A stretch of DNA of 64,000 nt. Origin: Rhizobium sp. BK316. Lineage in GTDB: Bacteria; Pseudomonadota; Alphaproteobacteria; Rhizobiales; Rhizobiaceae. Of this stretch, positions 27,463 through 35,505 are shown piece by piece. Position 1 is the stretch's first letter. Each line of letters opens with the position of its first letter. The position numbers and the translations under genes are program-made. The notes beneath the pieces are model-generated. The model worked only from the letters and a program-made list of their open reading frames with translations. It did not search any database and was not told the DNA's origin. Location of the stretch: assembly GCF_014193695.1 (NCBI RefSeq), contig NZ_JACHZR010000005.1, positions 186,001 through 250,000 of the forward strand, read 5' to 3'.

Positions 27463-28980
27463 TTAGTCTTCATTTGCCGCAAGCTGAGAGAGAACCTGGC
27501 CGCGGCCACGCAATCTCAGAATCAGCGGAATGAGGAAGGCCGCGGCCGCGACGATCAATAGGCCGCAGGCGATCGGCGACATGACGAGCGTGGTCACGTC
27601 ACCCTGGCTGATCGAGAGCGCTCGGCGAAGCTGCTGCTCAGCGAGCGGCCCGAGGATGAGGCCGACGACAGTAGGGGCGATCGGATAACCGAAGATCCGC
27701 ATGATATAACCGAGCACGCCGAAGCCAAGCAGCATGCCGAGCTCGAAGACCGACGGGTTGGCCCCGATGGTGCCGAGTGTCGCAAACAGCAGGATGCCTG
27801 CATAAAGCCACGGCTTCGGAACCGTCAGCAGGCGAACCCAGAGGCCAATCATCGGCAGGTTCAACACCAGCAGCATCGCATTGGCGATCAGCAAGCTGGC
27901 GATGAGACCCCAGACGAGCTGCGGATTGGTCGCAAAAAGCAGCGGACCCGGTTGCAGGCCGTACTGCTGGAAACCGGCGAGCATGATAGCCGCCGTCGCA
28001 GATGTCGGCAGGCCGAGCGTCAGCAGCGGCACCAGGGTGCCGGCGGCCGAGGCATTGTTGGCGGCCTCAGGACCGGCGACGCCTTCAATGGCGCCATGGC
28101 CGAATTCCTCGGGGTTCTTCGACAGACGTTTTTCTGTGGCATAGGAAAGGAAAGTGCCAATTTCGGCACCGCCTGCCGGCATGGCGCCGATCGGGAAGCC
28201 GATGATCGTGCCGCGCAGCCACGGCTTCCAGGAACGCGCCCAGTCCTGGGCATTCATCCAGAGCGAGCCACGCACCGCTTCCACCTTGTCCTCACCGCGA
28301 TTGCCCTGGGCGGCAATATAAAGCGTCTCGCCGATGGCGAACATCGCGACGGCGAGCGTCGTCACCTCGATACCGTCGAGCAGGTCCGGAATACCGAATG
28401 AAAGGCGAGCCTGGCCCGTCTGCTGGTCGATGCCGACCATGGCGAGCGCAAAGCCGATGAAGAGCGAGGTGAGACCGCGCAGCGCCGAATCCCCGAAGGC
28501 GGAGGAGACGGTAACGAAAGCAAGCACCATCAGCGCAAAATATTCGCGCGGACCGAAAACAAGTGCCAGCTTGACGATATAGGGCGCGACGAAAGCAAGG
28601 CCGAGCGTGGCGATGAGGCCGGCAACGAAGGAGCCGATGGCGGCTGTCGCCAGCGCCGGCCCGCCACGGCCCGCACGCGCCATCTTATTACCCTCGAGCG
28701 CAGTGACGATCGAGGCGCTTTCACCCGGCGTATTCAGGAGGATCGAGGTGGTCGAGCCGCCGTACATGCCGCCGTAATAGATACCGGCAAACATGATGAG
28801 CGAACCGCCCGGATCGAGCTTGTAGGTGGCGGGCAAGAGCAGCGCCACGGTCAGCGCCGGGCCAATGCCCGGCAGCACGCCGACGGCGGTACCCAGAGTC
28901 ACGCCGATGAAGGCATAGAGCAGGTTGATCGGCTGCGCAGCAACCAGAATACCCTGCCAGAGGAATTCGAATGTGCTCAT
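27463..28980 (-). CDS. tctA: tripartite tricarboxylate transporter, large membrane subunit
   Basis: 505 residues with about twelve hydrophobic segments. TctA signatures include VGVLPGIGPALTVALLLPATYKL (shown in part; about residues 34-56) and the YYGGMYGGSTTSILLNTPG loop. This is the channel subunit of a secondary, ion-driven, binding-protein-dependent carrier for citrate-like tri- or dicarboxylates. It lies 94 bases downstream of tctB in an operon tctC-tctB-tctA. Confidence 0.93.
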   Translation of the reverse strand: MSTFEFLWQGILVAAQPINLLYAFIGVTLGTAVGVLPGIGPALTVALLLPATYKLDPGGSLIMFAGIYYGGMYGGSTTSILLNTPGESASIVTALEGNKMARAGRGGPALATAAIGSFVAGLIATLGLAFVAPYIVKLALVFGPREYFALMVLAFVTVSSAFGDSALRGLTSLFIGFALAMVGIDQQTGQARLSFGIPDLLDGIEVTTLAVAMFAIGETLYIAAQGNRGEDKVEAVRGSLWMNAQDWARSWKPWLRGTIIGFPIGAMPAGGAEIGTFLSYATEKRLSKNPEEFGHGAIEGVAGPEAANNASAAGTLVPLLTLGLPTSATAAIMLAGFQQYGLQPGPLLFATNPQLVWGLIASLLIANAMLLVLNLPMIGLWVRLLTVPKPWLYAGILLFATLGTIGANPSVFELGMLLGFGVLGYIMRIFGYPIAPTVVGLILGPLAEQQLRRALSISQGDVTTLVMSPIACGLLIVAAAAFLIPLILRLRGRGQVLSQLAANED

Positions 28981-29074
28981 GTCTTTGTCCCAAGCGGCGG
29001 CTCCTTAGGGGGCACTAGGACCGTCCGCGCAAAAAGCAAAAAAACTGAAAGCGCCCGGCGCAAGGCCGCCGCTG

Positions 29075-29566
29075 TCAGAAGAACAGGTGTTCGAGCGGGC
29101 CGGCCGGCAGCGTCAGCTGTAGCAATTGCGAGAAGATCGCCCAGACGATGAAACTCATGATGATGCCGATGGGCAACGAGATCCAGATCTGGCGCTTGCC
29201 GAAACCGCGTGCGGTCAGCGCAAAGAGCACGCCGGTCGCAATTGAGAAGCCGGCGGTGCGCAGGAGCAGCATCTGCCCGGCGAGGCCCGCGATGATCCAG
29301 ATAACGGGCGCCACTTCCTGATGCTCGCGTTCCGGAAAATCGCCGCGCCAGGCTTCGATCGCCGTCCATATGCCAAGACAGAACAGGCCGAGGGCGACAA
29401 GCTGCGGGACGGTCGACGGGCCGATGCGATCATATTGCGCGATCGTCTTCAGATGCGAGGCATCCCAGAAGACCACGGCAGCGACCACGATGAGGAAAGC
29501 GGCAATGATCAGCGCCGCCCAATCGGGGCGGCGCTTCGTTGCCGATGAGGTATCGGCTTCGCTCAT
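29075..29566 (-). CDS. tctB: tripartite tricarboxylate transporter, small membrane subunit
   Basis: 163 residues with four hydrophobic segments (about 16-35, 47-68, 86-118 and 128-150). Size, order and position between tctC and tctA identify it, since TctB sequences are poorly conserved. Its ATG overlaps the tctC stop by 4 bases, so the two are translationally coupled. Confidence 0.9.
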   Translation of the reverse strand: MSEADTSSATKRRPDWAALIIAAFLIVVAAVVFWDASHLKTIAQYDRIGPSTVPQLVALGLFCLGIWTAIEAWRGDFPEREHQEVAPVIWIIAGLAGQMLLLRTAGFSIATGVLFALTARGFGKRQIWISLPIGIIMSFIVWAIFSQLLQLTLPAGPLEHLFF

Positions 29567-30507
29567 TGAACGAGACCGATATCTTTGAGAATGCCTTCGG
29601 TAGCAGAGACATCCTTTTCGAGCTGCGCCTTGAACTCGTCACCTGCGAGGTAGGTATCGGCCCAGCCCTTGGTCTTCAAGGTTTCCTGCCACGCGGCAGA
29701 CTTGTGCAGCTTGTCGAAGTCGGCCGCGATCGAGGCGACTTCTTCATCGGTCAAACCCGGAGCGGCAGCGACCATGCGCCAGTTCTGGATGGAAACGTCG
29801 GTACCGGCTTCCTTGAAGGTCGGAGCGTCGACGCCGGCAATGCGGGCATCACTGGAAACGCCGAGCAGGCGCAGCGTGCCGGCCTTGACCTGCGATTCGA
29901 ACTCGCTGTAGCTCGAAATGCCGGCCGTGACCTGACCGCCGAGGATAGCCGCGAGTGCTTCGCCGCCGCCAGAGAAGGCGACATAGTTGATCTTCGTCGG
30001 ATCGACGCCGGACGCCTTGGCGATCAGGCCGACGGCGATATGGTCCGTGCCGCCGGCAGAACCGCCACCCCAGGAAACGGCGCCCGGATCAGCCTTCAGC
30101 TTGGTGACGAGATCGGCAAGCGTCTTGATGTCGGACGCGGCCGGAACGACGATGGCTTCATACTCGCCGGTCAAACGGGCGATCGGGGTGACGTCCTTCA
30201 GCGTGACGACCGACTTGTTGGTCAACAGGGCGCCGACCATGACGTAGCCACCGACGATGAGAGCGTTGGGATTGCCGGCACTCTGGCTGCTGAACTGGGC
30301 AAGACCGATAGAACCGCCGGCACCCGGTACGTTCTGAACCTGAACGCTCTTGGAAATGCCTTCCTGCTGCAGCACCGTCTGCAGCGAGCGGGCCGTCTGG
30401 TCCCAGCCGCCGCCGGGCGCTGCCGGAGCGATGATGGTGTAATCGGCCGCGTACGCCGGCAGCGCAATCGCCGCTGCCAAAAGGGTTGCGATGAAAGTAT
30501 GCTTCAC
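29563..30507 (-). CDS. tctC: tripartite tricarboxylate transporter, periplasmic binding protein (Bug family)
   Basis: 314 residues. The signal peptide ends near 20 (IALPAYA). The Bug/TctC fold follows, with APAAPGGGWDQTAR (about 28-41), the VPGAGGSIGLAQF stretch and WGGGSAGGTDH. It captures a carboxylate in the periplasm and delivers it to TctBA. It is first gene of the operon; the 444-base region upstream has several hairpins and repeats, and the TctD/TctE pair that probably controls it is encoded 3 kb away on the plus strand. Confidence 0.92.
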   Translation of the reverse strand: MKHTFIATLLAAAIALPAYAADYTIIAPAAPGGGWDQTARSLQTVLQQEGISKSVQVQNVPGAGGSIGLAQFSSQSAGNPNALIVGGYVMVGALLTNKSVVTLKDVTPIARLTGEYEAIVVPAASDIKTLADLVTKLKADPGAVSWGGGSAGGTDHIAVGLIAKASGVDPTKINYVAFSGGGEALAAILGGQVTAGISSYSEFESQVKAGTLRLLGVSSDARIAGVDAPTFKEAGTDVSIQNWRMVAAAPGLTDEEVASIAADFDKLHKSAAWQETLKTKGWADTYLAGDEFKAQLEKDVSATEGILKDIGLVQ

Positions 30508-30951
30508 GATGTGTCCTCCGTGCTGCGGCTGAGCGAACCGCCAGTGCTATTTTTGAAAATGGAGAGAGATCACCGATCGATGGACGTAATTGTCCTGATA
30601 GCGAGCGGAAGTCCTCCCGGAATTCTTCAACTCTCCGCCTCCACGGAGAGGAAGTAGCCCAAGCCATCATATGAAGCTGTCATTTAGCTGACATCGGCAG
30701 GATATCCAGTGCGGCAAGACACTTTTTTGCCGTAATTCGACTACCGCTCGCCACAGCCAAGCGAGTAGCCGCGCCAAGGATGGCACAATGGTCGTGCCGG
30801 CTGAATATCTGGAAGTGGTGATCCACAAAGGCTGATTGCCGCTGTCGCGGGATCAATGCGGAACGGCGGGACTCGCCAGAGGTAAACCTCGCCCTTTATA
30901 CGTTTTCGACTTGGAATTCGCTGCTGAACTGCAGCATTGGCGAGCGAGGTT
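30508..30951. promoter_or_regulatory. tctC upstream control region
   Basis: This is 444 bases without a credible gene. On the tctC side there is a CTCTCCG/CGGAGAG hairpin (30631-30650) in the probable leader. A TGTCA-N6-TGACA inverted repeat lies at 30678-30693, and a CGGCAA/TTGCCG hairpin at 30712-30732. The TGTCA/TGACA half-sites resemble those at the TetR gene start (32081-32097). I expect the TctD site here but cannot define it. Confidence 0.45.
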
Positions 30952-32016
30952 TTACTGCGTGCGCAGCACCTCGTTCCAGTGCGCAATCAGCCGCGCCCGC
31001 TTTACCTGATCGAGATAGACCATCAGGCCGGGGCTGACCGGTACAGGGCGCAACTGTGCGCCGAGAAGTTCCTGCAACGTATTGGCGGTATTCTCGCCCG
31101 CCACTTCCGGGCTGACGGCTGGGATCTGCAACTCGCGGGCCATGATCGTCTGGCCTTCCTTCGACATGAAGAAGGCGAGGTAGCGACGACCGAGCTCCGG
31201 CTCTGCGGCAGCCTGCGGCACCAGGCCGATCCGCGACATCACGACGGTGTAGTCCTTCGGCAACACGATGCCGACATCGGAGTGACGCGAGGCCCAGTCG
31301 GCTGCATAGGAGCCGAGGATATTATAGCCGAGCACGAAGCGCCCGTCGGCCACGCGCTCGAGGATCGCCGAGCTGGTGGAATATAGTTTTACGCCCGCCG
31401 CCCCCATCGCGCCGATCACCGACCAGATATCGCCGAACTGTTCCTGGTCTCGCGCCATAAACAAAAAGCCGACGCCGGAACGCTCGATGTCATAGGTGCC
31501 GATCCGCCCATGGACATCGTTGCCCTTGCGCTTCAGATAATCGACGAATTCCGCCCGCGAGCTCGGCACCGTTTCATGGACAAAGCTGGGCTTATGATAG
31601 ACGAAGACGGCCGGCTCGAAGGTCAGCGCATAGGCCGTATTGCGCCAGTTCGCCCATTTCGGCCACTGTGCACTCATCGGCAGATTGCTCACCTGCGCAT
31701 AACCGTCGTTCGAAAGCTTCACCTGCAGGTCCATGGCAGAAGAGAAGGCGAAGTCCGCCGTCTTGTGGCCGGCATCCGTCTCCCTGACGATCCGGTCGTA
31801 GATGTCTCCCGTCAGCATGTCCTCATATTTGACCGCCACATCCGGATTGGCCTCCTGAAAGCCGCGGATCATCGGCTGCGCGAGCGGTTCGTCAAGTGAC
31901 GAATAGACTGTCAGCACCGGCGCATCGGAATTGCCCGACTTCGCCGGATAGAAGACCTGATCCGCGGCGGCAAGAGCGGGCACCAGGCACAAGAACAGAA
32001 TGAAAAAGCTCCTCAT
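30952..32016 (-). CDS. orphan periplasmic substrate-binding protein (iron/AfuA-type family 1)
   Basis: 354 residues from the ATG at 32016. A signal peptide (MRSFFILFLCLVPALAAA) is followed by an extracellular solute-binding fold of the family 1/AfuA group: VLTVYSSLDEPLAQPM, the YNILGSYAADWA region and a late FFMSKEGQTIMA stretch. No ABC permease or ATPase gene is adjacent. It lies between the tct transporter and tctDE, so I infer it presents a ligand to the TctE sensor or feeds a carrier encoded elsewhere. A GTG at 32049 would add 11 residues. Confidence 0.8.
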   Translation of the reverse strand: MRSFFILFLCLVPALAAADQVFYPAKSGNSDAPVLTVYSSLDEPLAQPMIRGFQEANPDVAVKYEDMLTGDIYDRIVRETDAGHKTADFAFSSAMDLQVKLSNDGYAQVSNLPMSAQWPKWANWRNTAYALTFEPAVFVYHKPSFVHETVPSSRAEFVDYLKRKGNDVHGRIGTYDIERSGVGFLFMARDQEQFGDIWSVIGAMGAAGVKLYSTSSAILERVADGRFVLGYNILGSYAADWASRHSDVGIVLPKDYTVVMSRIGLVPQAAAEPELGRRYLAFFMSKEGQTIMARELQIPAVSPEVAGENTANTLQELLGAQLRPVPVSPGLMVYLDQVKRARLIAHWNEVLRTQ

Positions 32017-32079
32017 GAACGGAGAATGCCTCACGGCTCGCAAAGGCACAAGCAGCCCACTTGACAGCTGGAAAAGTTA

Positions 32080-32117
32080 ATGTCATTATAAGTGACATGA
32101 ATACATTATCAGTGACA
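32080..32117. promoter_or_regulatory. putative TetR operator: direct and inverted repeats
   Basis: ATGTCA (32080-32085) and TGACAT (32093-32098) form an inverted repeat ending at the start codon. The 14-base unit CATTATAAGTGACA (32084-32097) recurs as CATTATCAGTGACA (32104-32117), 13 of 14 identical and spaced 20 bases, about two helical turns. This is a likely autoregulatory site; the second copy is inside the coding sequence. Confidence 0.55.
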
Positions 32118-32717
32118 AAATATGAAAGCCCGTTAAGGGCCGAGCAGGCGCAGGCCACCCGGGAGCGCATCCTGGCCGGCGTTCGCACCATGTTCGAACA
32201 GAATCCGGACAATGCTCTGGGTTTCGACGAACTCGCCGCCGTCTCCGGCGTCAATCGCCGGACGATCTTTCGGCACTTCCCCACCAAGGAAGCGCTACTG
32301 GAGGCTTTCTGGAACGACGCGAACGCTTCGCTCGGCGTCCGCTTCTGGCCGGAAAGCGAGAAGGACCTGACCGACCTGCCGCCCGCGCTCTTCGCCTCGC
32401 TCGACGGTATCGAGGGGATCGTGCGCGCCTCGCATGCGAGCGGCGCCGGCCGGCAGATGCGTCTCCAGGCCAATGACGAACGACAGGTCGCCTTCCGCAA
32501 GAGCCTGGCGGGGATTTCGAAGAACCTGCCGCCGGAGCGCGCAAGGCAGCTCGAAGCCACGGTGCAGCTGCTGTTCAGCGCCACGGCCTGGCAGACGATG
32601 AAGGATTATTGGGGCCTTTCCGGCGAAGACGCCGGCAAGGCCGCCGCATGGGCAATCGAAGCCCTGCTCGATGCGGCAAGGAAAGACGGGCACAACAAAA
32701 TGGAAAAATCGAAATGA
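32097..32717 (+). CDS. TetR/AcrR-family transcriptional regulator
   Basis: 206 residues from the ATG at 32097. The N-terminal helix-turn-helix (about 15-65, with RILAGVRTMFEQNP, AAVSGVNRRTIFRHFPTKEAL) is typical. The C-terminal helical domain is divergent and gives no ligand clue. Its stop overlaps the cupin start (ATGA), so the two are co-translated. The frame is open from 32061, but that start (TTG) lies in the repeat region. It is divergent from the orphan binding-protein gene, 80 bases apart. Confidence 0.88.
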   Translation: MNTLSVTKYESPLRAEQAQATRERILAGVRTMFEQNPDNALGFDELAAVSGVNRRTIFRHFPTKEALLEAFWNDANASLGVRFWPESEKDLTDLPPALFASLDGIEGIVRASHASGAGRQMRLQANDERQVAFRKSLAGISKNLPPERARQLEATVQLLFSATAWQTMKDYWGLSGEDAGKAAAWAIEALLDAARKDGHNKMEKSK

Positions 32718-33184
32718 ACACCAACAGCTCTGCAAAGGTCCATCCGCTGGTCACGGCCAACACCTTCTGGGTCATGGGCGACCAGGTTCGCAAGCGCGGC
32801 AAGCTCGAAGGCACCGCCTTCAATGTTATCGACGTCATCATTCCCCCGGGCAGCTGCACGCCACCGCATACCCATGCCTCGCCGGAAATCTTCCGTATCC
32901 TGGAAGGTACGGTGCGCATCTGGAGCATGATCGGCGGCAAGCCTGTCGAGACCGACGCGGTTGCCGGCGATGTCGTGACCATTCCGGCCCATGCGCCGCA
33001 TGCCTATCAGAACATCAGCCCTGTCCAGGCCGTGATGATGTCGATCGTCGATGATGACATGATCGCCTTCTTTGAAGCCGCCGCTTCCCATGAAGCGCCG
33101 AAAGGTCCGCCCACGCCGGAAGCGATCGGCCGTATCATGAGGCTGACCGCCACGCACGGCATCAACATTCTCCAGGCTGCATAA
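32714..33184 (+). CDS. cupin-domain protein
   Basis: 156 residues. A single double-stranded beta-helix cupin core (about 45-115) has the metal-binding PPHTHASPEIFRILEG motif (two His and one Glu) and a second His in HAPHAYQN. It is probably a small metal enzyme or a ligand-binding partner of the TetR regulator; the reaction is unknown. It is translationally coupled to the TetR gene and followed by a CCCTCGG/CCGAGGG hairpin (33211-33234). Confidence 0.82.
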   Translation: MNTNSSAKVHPLVTANTFWVMGDQVRKRGKLEGTAFNVIDVIIPPGSCTPPHTHASPEIFRILEGTVRIWSMIGGKPVETDAVAGDVVTIPAHAPHAYQNISPVQAVMMSIVDDDMIAFFEAAASHEAPKGPPTPEAIGRIMRLTATHGINILQAA

Positions 33185-33341
33185 TCCGTTTTCTGAGAGC
33201 ACGGGGGCGACCCTCGGTCGGATAGGGCCGAGGGGAGCGTCATTCATCCTGCCATTCTCCATTCACCAATTCCCACAATCGCTGTGACATCGGGCTGCCA
33301 TTCCTGATAAACTCCCCGAAAAAAATCGAGGGAAACATCCG

Positions 33342-34019
33342 TTGCGCATCCTGCTCACCGAAGACAATATCGCACTGGCCGACGGCCTGTCGGCGATCTT
33401 GCGCGGCACGGGCCATGCGGTGGATGTCGTCCATGACGGGGCCTCGGCCAATGCCGTCATCGCGGCAGAAAATTTCGATCTCGTCATACTCGATCTGAAC
33501 CTGCCGGAGATGGACGGGCTCGATGTATTGCGCGCCATGCGCGCCCGCGGCAACCGGGCTGCCGTGCTCATCCTGACGGCCCGCGGCTCGCCGGAAGAAC
33601 GTGTGAAGGGCCTGGATCTCGGTGCCGATGACTACCTCATCAAGCCCTTCGATATCGCCGAATTCGAGGCACGTGTCCGCGTGTTGTTGCGTCGTCAGGC
33701 GGGACTGCATTCCTCGACCGTCAGCTTCGGATCGATCTCGCTCGACCTGAATTCCCGCGCCTTTTCTGCCGGCGCCACACCGCTCGATATCCCTGCCCGC
33801 GAACTTGGCCTCCTGGAAATCCTCTTCATGCGCGCCGGCAAGGTCGTCGCCAAGGAAGCGATCATACAATCACTGACCGCTTTCGATGACGACATTTCAA
33901 CCAATGCCATCGAGCAATATGTCAGCCGCCTGAGAAAAAGGCTTTCGCCGCATGGCCTGACGGTCAAGACCGCCCGCGGCATCGGCTATTATCTCGACAA
34001 GCTGCCCGAGGCCTCATGA
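33342..34019 (+). CDS. tctD: OmpR-family response regulator of tricarboxylate uptake
   Basis: 225 residues. A receiver domain (phospho-acceptor Asp51 in LVILDLNLPEMDG, Lys in IKPFD) is joined to an OmpR/PhoB winged helix (about 128-222, ending TVKTARGIGYYL). TTG start with GAGGGAAA upstream. The stop overlaps the tctE start (ATGA). The pair is named from its similarity to TctD/TctE and from its position 3 kb from tctCBA; QseB-like regulators share this architecture, so the name depends on context. Confidence 0.82.
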   Translation: MRILLTEDNIALADGLSAILRGTGHAVDVVHDGASANAVIAAENFDLVILDLNLPEMDGLDVLRAMRARGNRAAVLILTARGSPEERVKGLDLGADDYLIKPFDIAEFEARVRVLLRRQAGLHSSTVSFGSISLDLNSRAFSAGATPLDIPARELGLLEILFMRAGKVVAKEAIIQSLTAFDDDISTNAIEQYVSRLRKRLSPHGLTVKTARGIGYYLDKLPEAS

Positions 34020-35398
34020 CGGCTGCCTATTCGCTCCGGCGCCGACTGCTTTTCTGGCTGCTTGTCTCGACCGCCGTTATCGGCACGCTGGCGCTTGCCG
34101 ATACCTGGCGGGAGGCGGTACAGACATCGAACATCGTCTCCGACCGCGTGCTCGCCGGTTCCGCGCTGGCAATCGCCGAACGTGTCGTCGTTGCCGACGA
34201 CGGCACACTCGAAGTGGACATTCCCTATGTCGCGCTGGAAATGCTGACCTCGGCAGCACAGGACCGCGTCTTTTATCGGGTCGATGGCCCACCCGGAACA
34301 TTCATAACCGGCTATCAGGCTCTTCCCGTATTGAAGGAAACACAGGGCGGTACGGCCGCCTTCGCCGACGACCTCTTCCGCGGCGAGCCGATCCGCGTCG
34401 CGACCTTGGGGCGCTCCGCCTCGACTGGCATCCGCTCCGTGCCTTTCGTCGTCACTGTCGCCGAAACCACCATTGCCCGCCGTCAACTTGCGCAGGCGAT
34501 TCTCGTCCGCTCGGCATTGCGCCTCGCGGTGATGATTGCCGGTGCAGCCGTCATCGTCTGGATTTCTGTGACTGTCGCGCTGCGACCGCTCTACAAGCTT
34601 GGCGATGCCATCGGCGAACGCAACCCCGACGATCTGCATCCGATCGAACAATCCGTGCCGAGCGAGGTGCAGCCGCTCGTCGATACCGTCAACTCCTTCA
34701 TGGTGCGCCTGCAATCGGCCCTCGATGCGCTGCGCAATTTCACCGGCAATGCCAGCCATCAGCTCCGCACGCCTCTGACGATCATCCGCACACAACTTGC
34801 CCTTTCGGCCCGTGCCGGCTCCTTGGATGAAGCGCAGCACGCCGCGCTCAAGGGCGATCAGGCCGTTGCGCATGCCGAGCGCATCCTTGCCCAGCTTCTG
34901 CTGATGGCCAAGATCGACGCCGCGACCGCCAAGGAAGCGCTGACCGCCTCGGCAATGGATCTCACCGCTATCGCCCAGGAGATCACCGGTGAGCAGATCC
35001 CACGGGCTGCTGAAGCCGGCATCGATCTCGGCTTCGAGGGTGAAGGCCCCGCGATGATCCGCGCCGAACCGCTGCTGATCGGCGAATTGCTGCGTAATCT
35101 CGCCGGCAATGCGATCGCCTATGCCGGTAAGGGCGCAGAAGTGACTGTGCGTATTCTTGAAGATGCCGAAACGGTGCGGCTGGAAGTCGAGGACAACGGT
35201 CCGGGCATTCCGCCCGAAAAGCTGGAGGCCGTCAGAAAGCGTTTCTCCCGTGGCAATGATTCAGGTGCCCCCGGCGCCGGCCTCGGCCTGCCGATCGTGG
35301 AGGAAATTGCCCATCTTTTCAACGCGAGACTGGTACTCATACCGGGCCGCGGCGGCAAGGGACTCAAGGCGTCGGTGACGTTCAACAGGGCTGCTTGA
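34016..35398 (+). CDS. tctE: sensor histidine kinase, TctE type
   Basis: 460 residues. Membrane segments at about 10-30 and 165-190 flank a periplasmic sensor region of the two-component sensor kinase N-terminal type (about 31-163). Then come a HAMP-like linker, a HisKA domain with phospho-acceptor His248 (NASHQLRTPL) and a HATPase domain with N (NLAGNAIAYA), G1 (DNGPGIP) and G2 (GAGLGLPIV) boxes. It is predicted to sense an extracytoplasmic carboxylate and phosphorylate TctD. It is coupled to tctD by a 4-base overlap. Confidence 0.85.
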   Translation: MTAAYSLRRRLLFWLLVSTAVIGTLALADTWREAVQTSNIVSDRVLAGSALAIAERVVVADDGTLEVDIPYVALEMLTSAAQDRVFYRVDGPPGTFITGYQALPVLKETQGGTAAFADDLFRGEPIRVATLGRSASTGIRSVPFVVTVAETTIARRQLAQAILVRSALRLAVMIAGAAVIVWISVTVALRPLYKLGDAIGERNPDDLHPIEQSVPSEVQPLVDTVNSFMVRLQSALDALRNFTGNASHQLRTPLTIIRTQLALSARAGSLDEAQHAALKGDQAVAHAERILAQLLLMAKIDAATAKEALTASAMDLTAIAQEITGEQIPRAAEAGIDLGFEGEGPAMIRAEPLLIGELLRNLAGNAIAYAGKGAEVTVRILEDAETVRLEVEDNGPGIPPEKLEAVRKRFSRGNDSGAPGAGLGLPIVEEIAHLFNARLVLIPGRGGKGLKASVTFNRAA

Positions 35399-35505
35399 AC
35401 GCCGTTACAGTGTTAACCTTTCCGCCTTGCATTCTTTCGCTGCATTGCACACACTGGCTTTGGGAACAGCTAAGCCGATCAACGGCCCGCGGACAAAAGA
35501 GCAAT

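Noticed and set aside
30741..30986. A possible 81-codon minus-strand gene between tctC and the orphan binding protein.
   Set aside because: No ribosome binding site, no recognisable domain, and it overlaps the end of the binding-protein gene.
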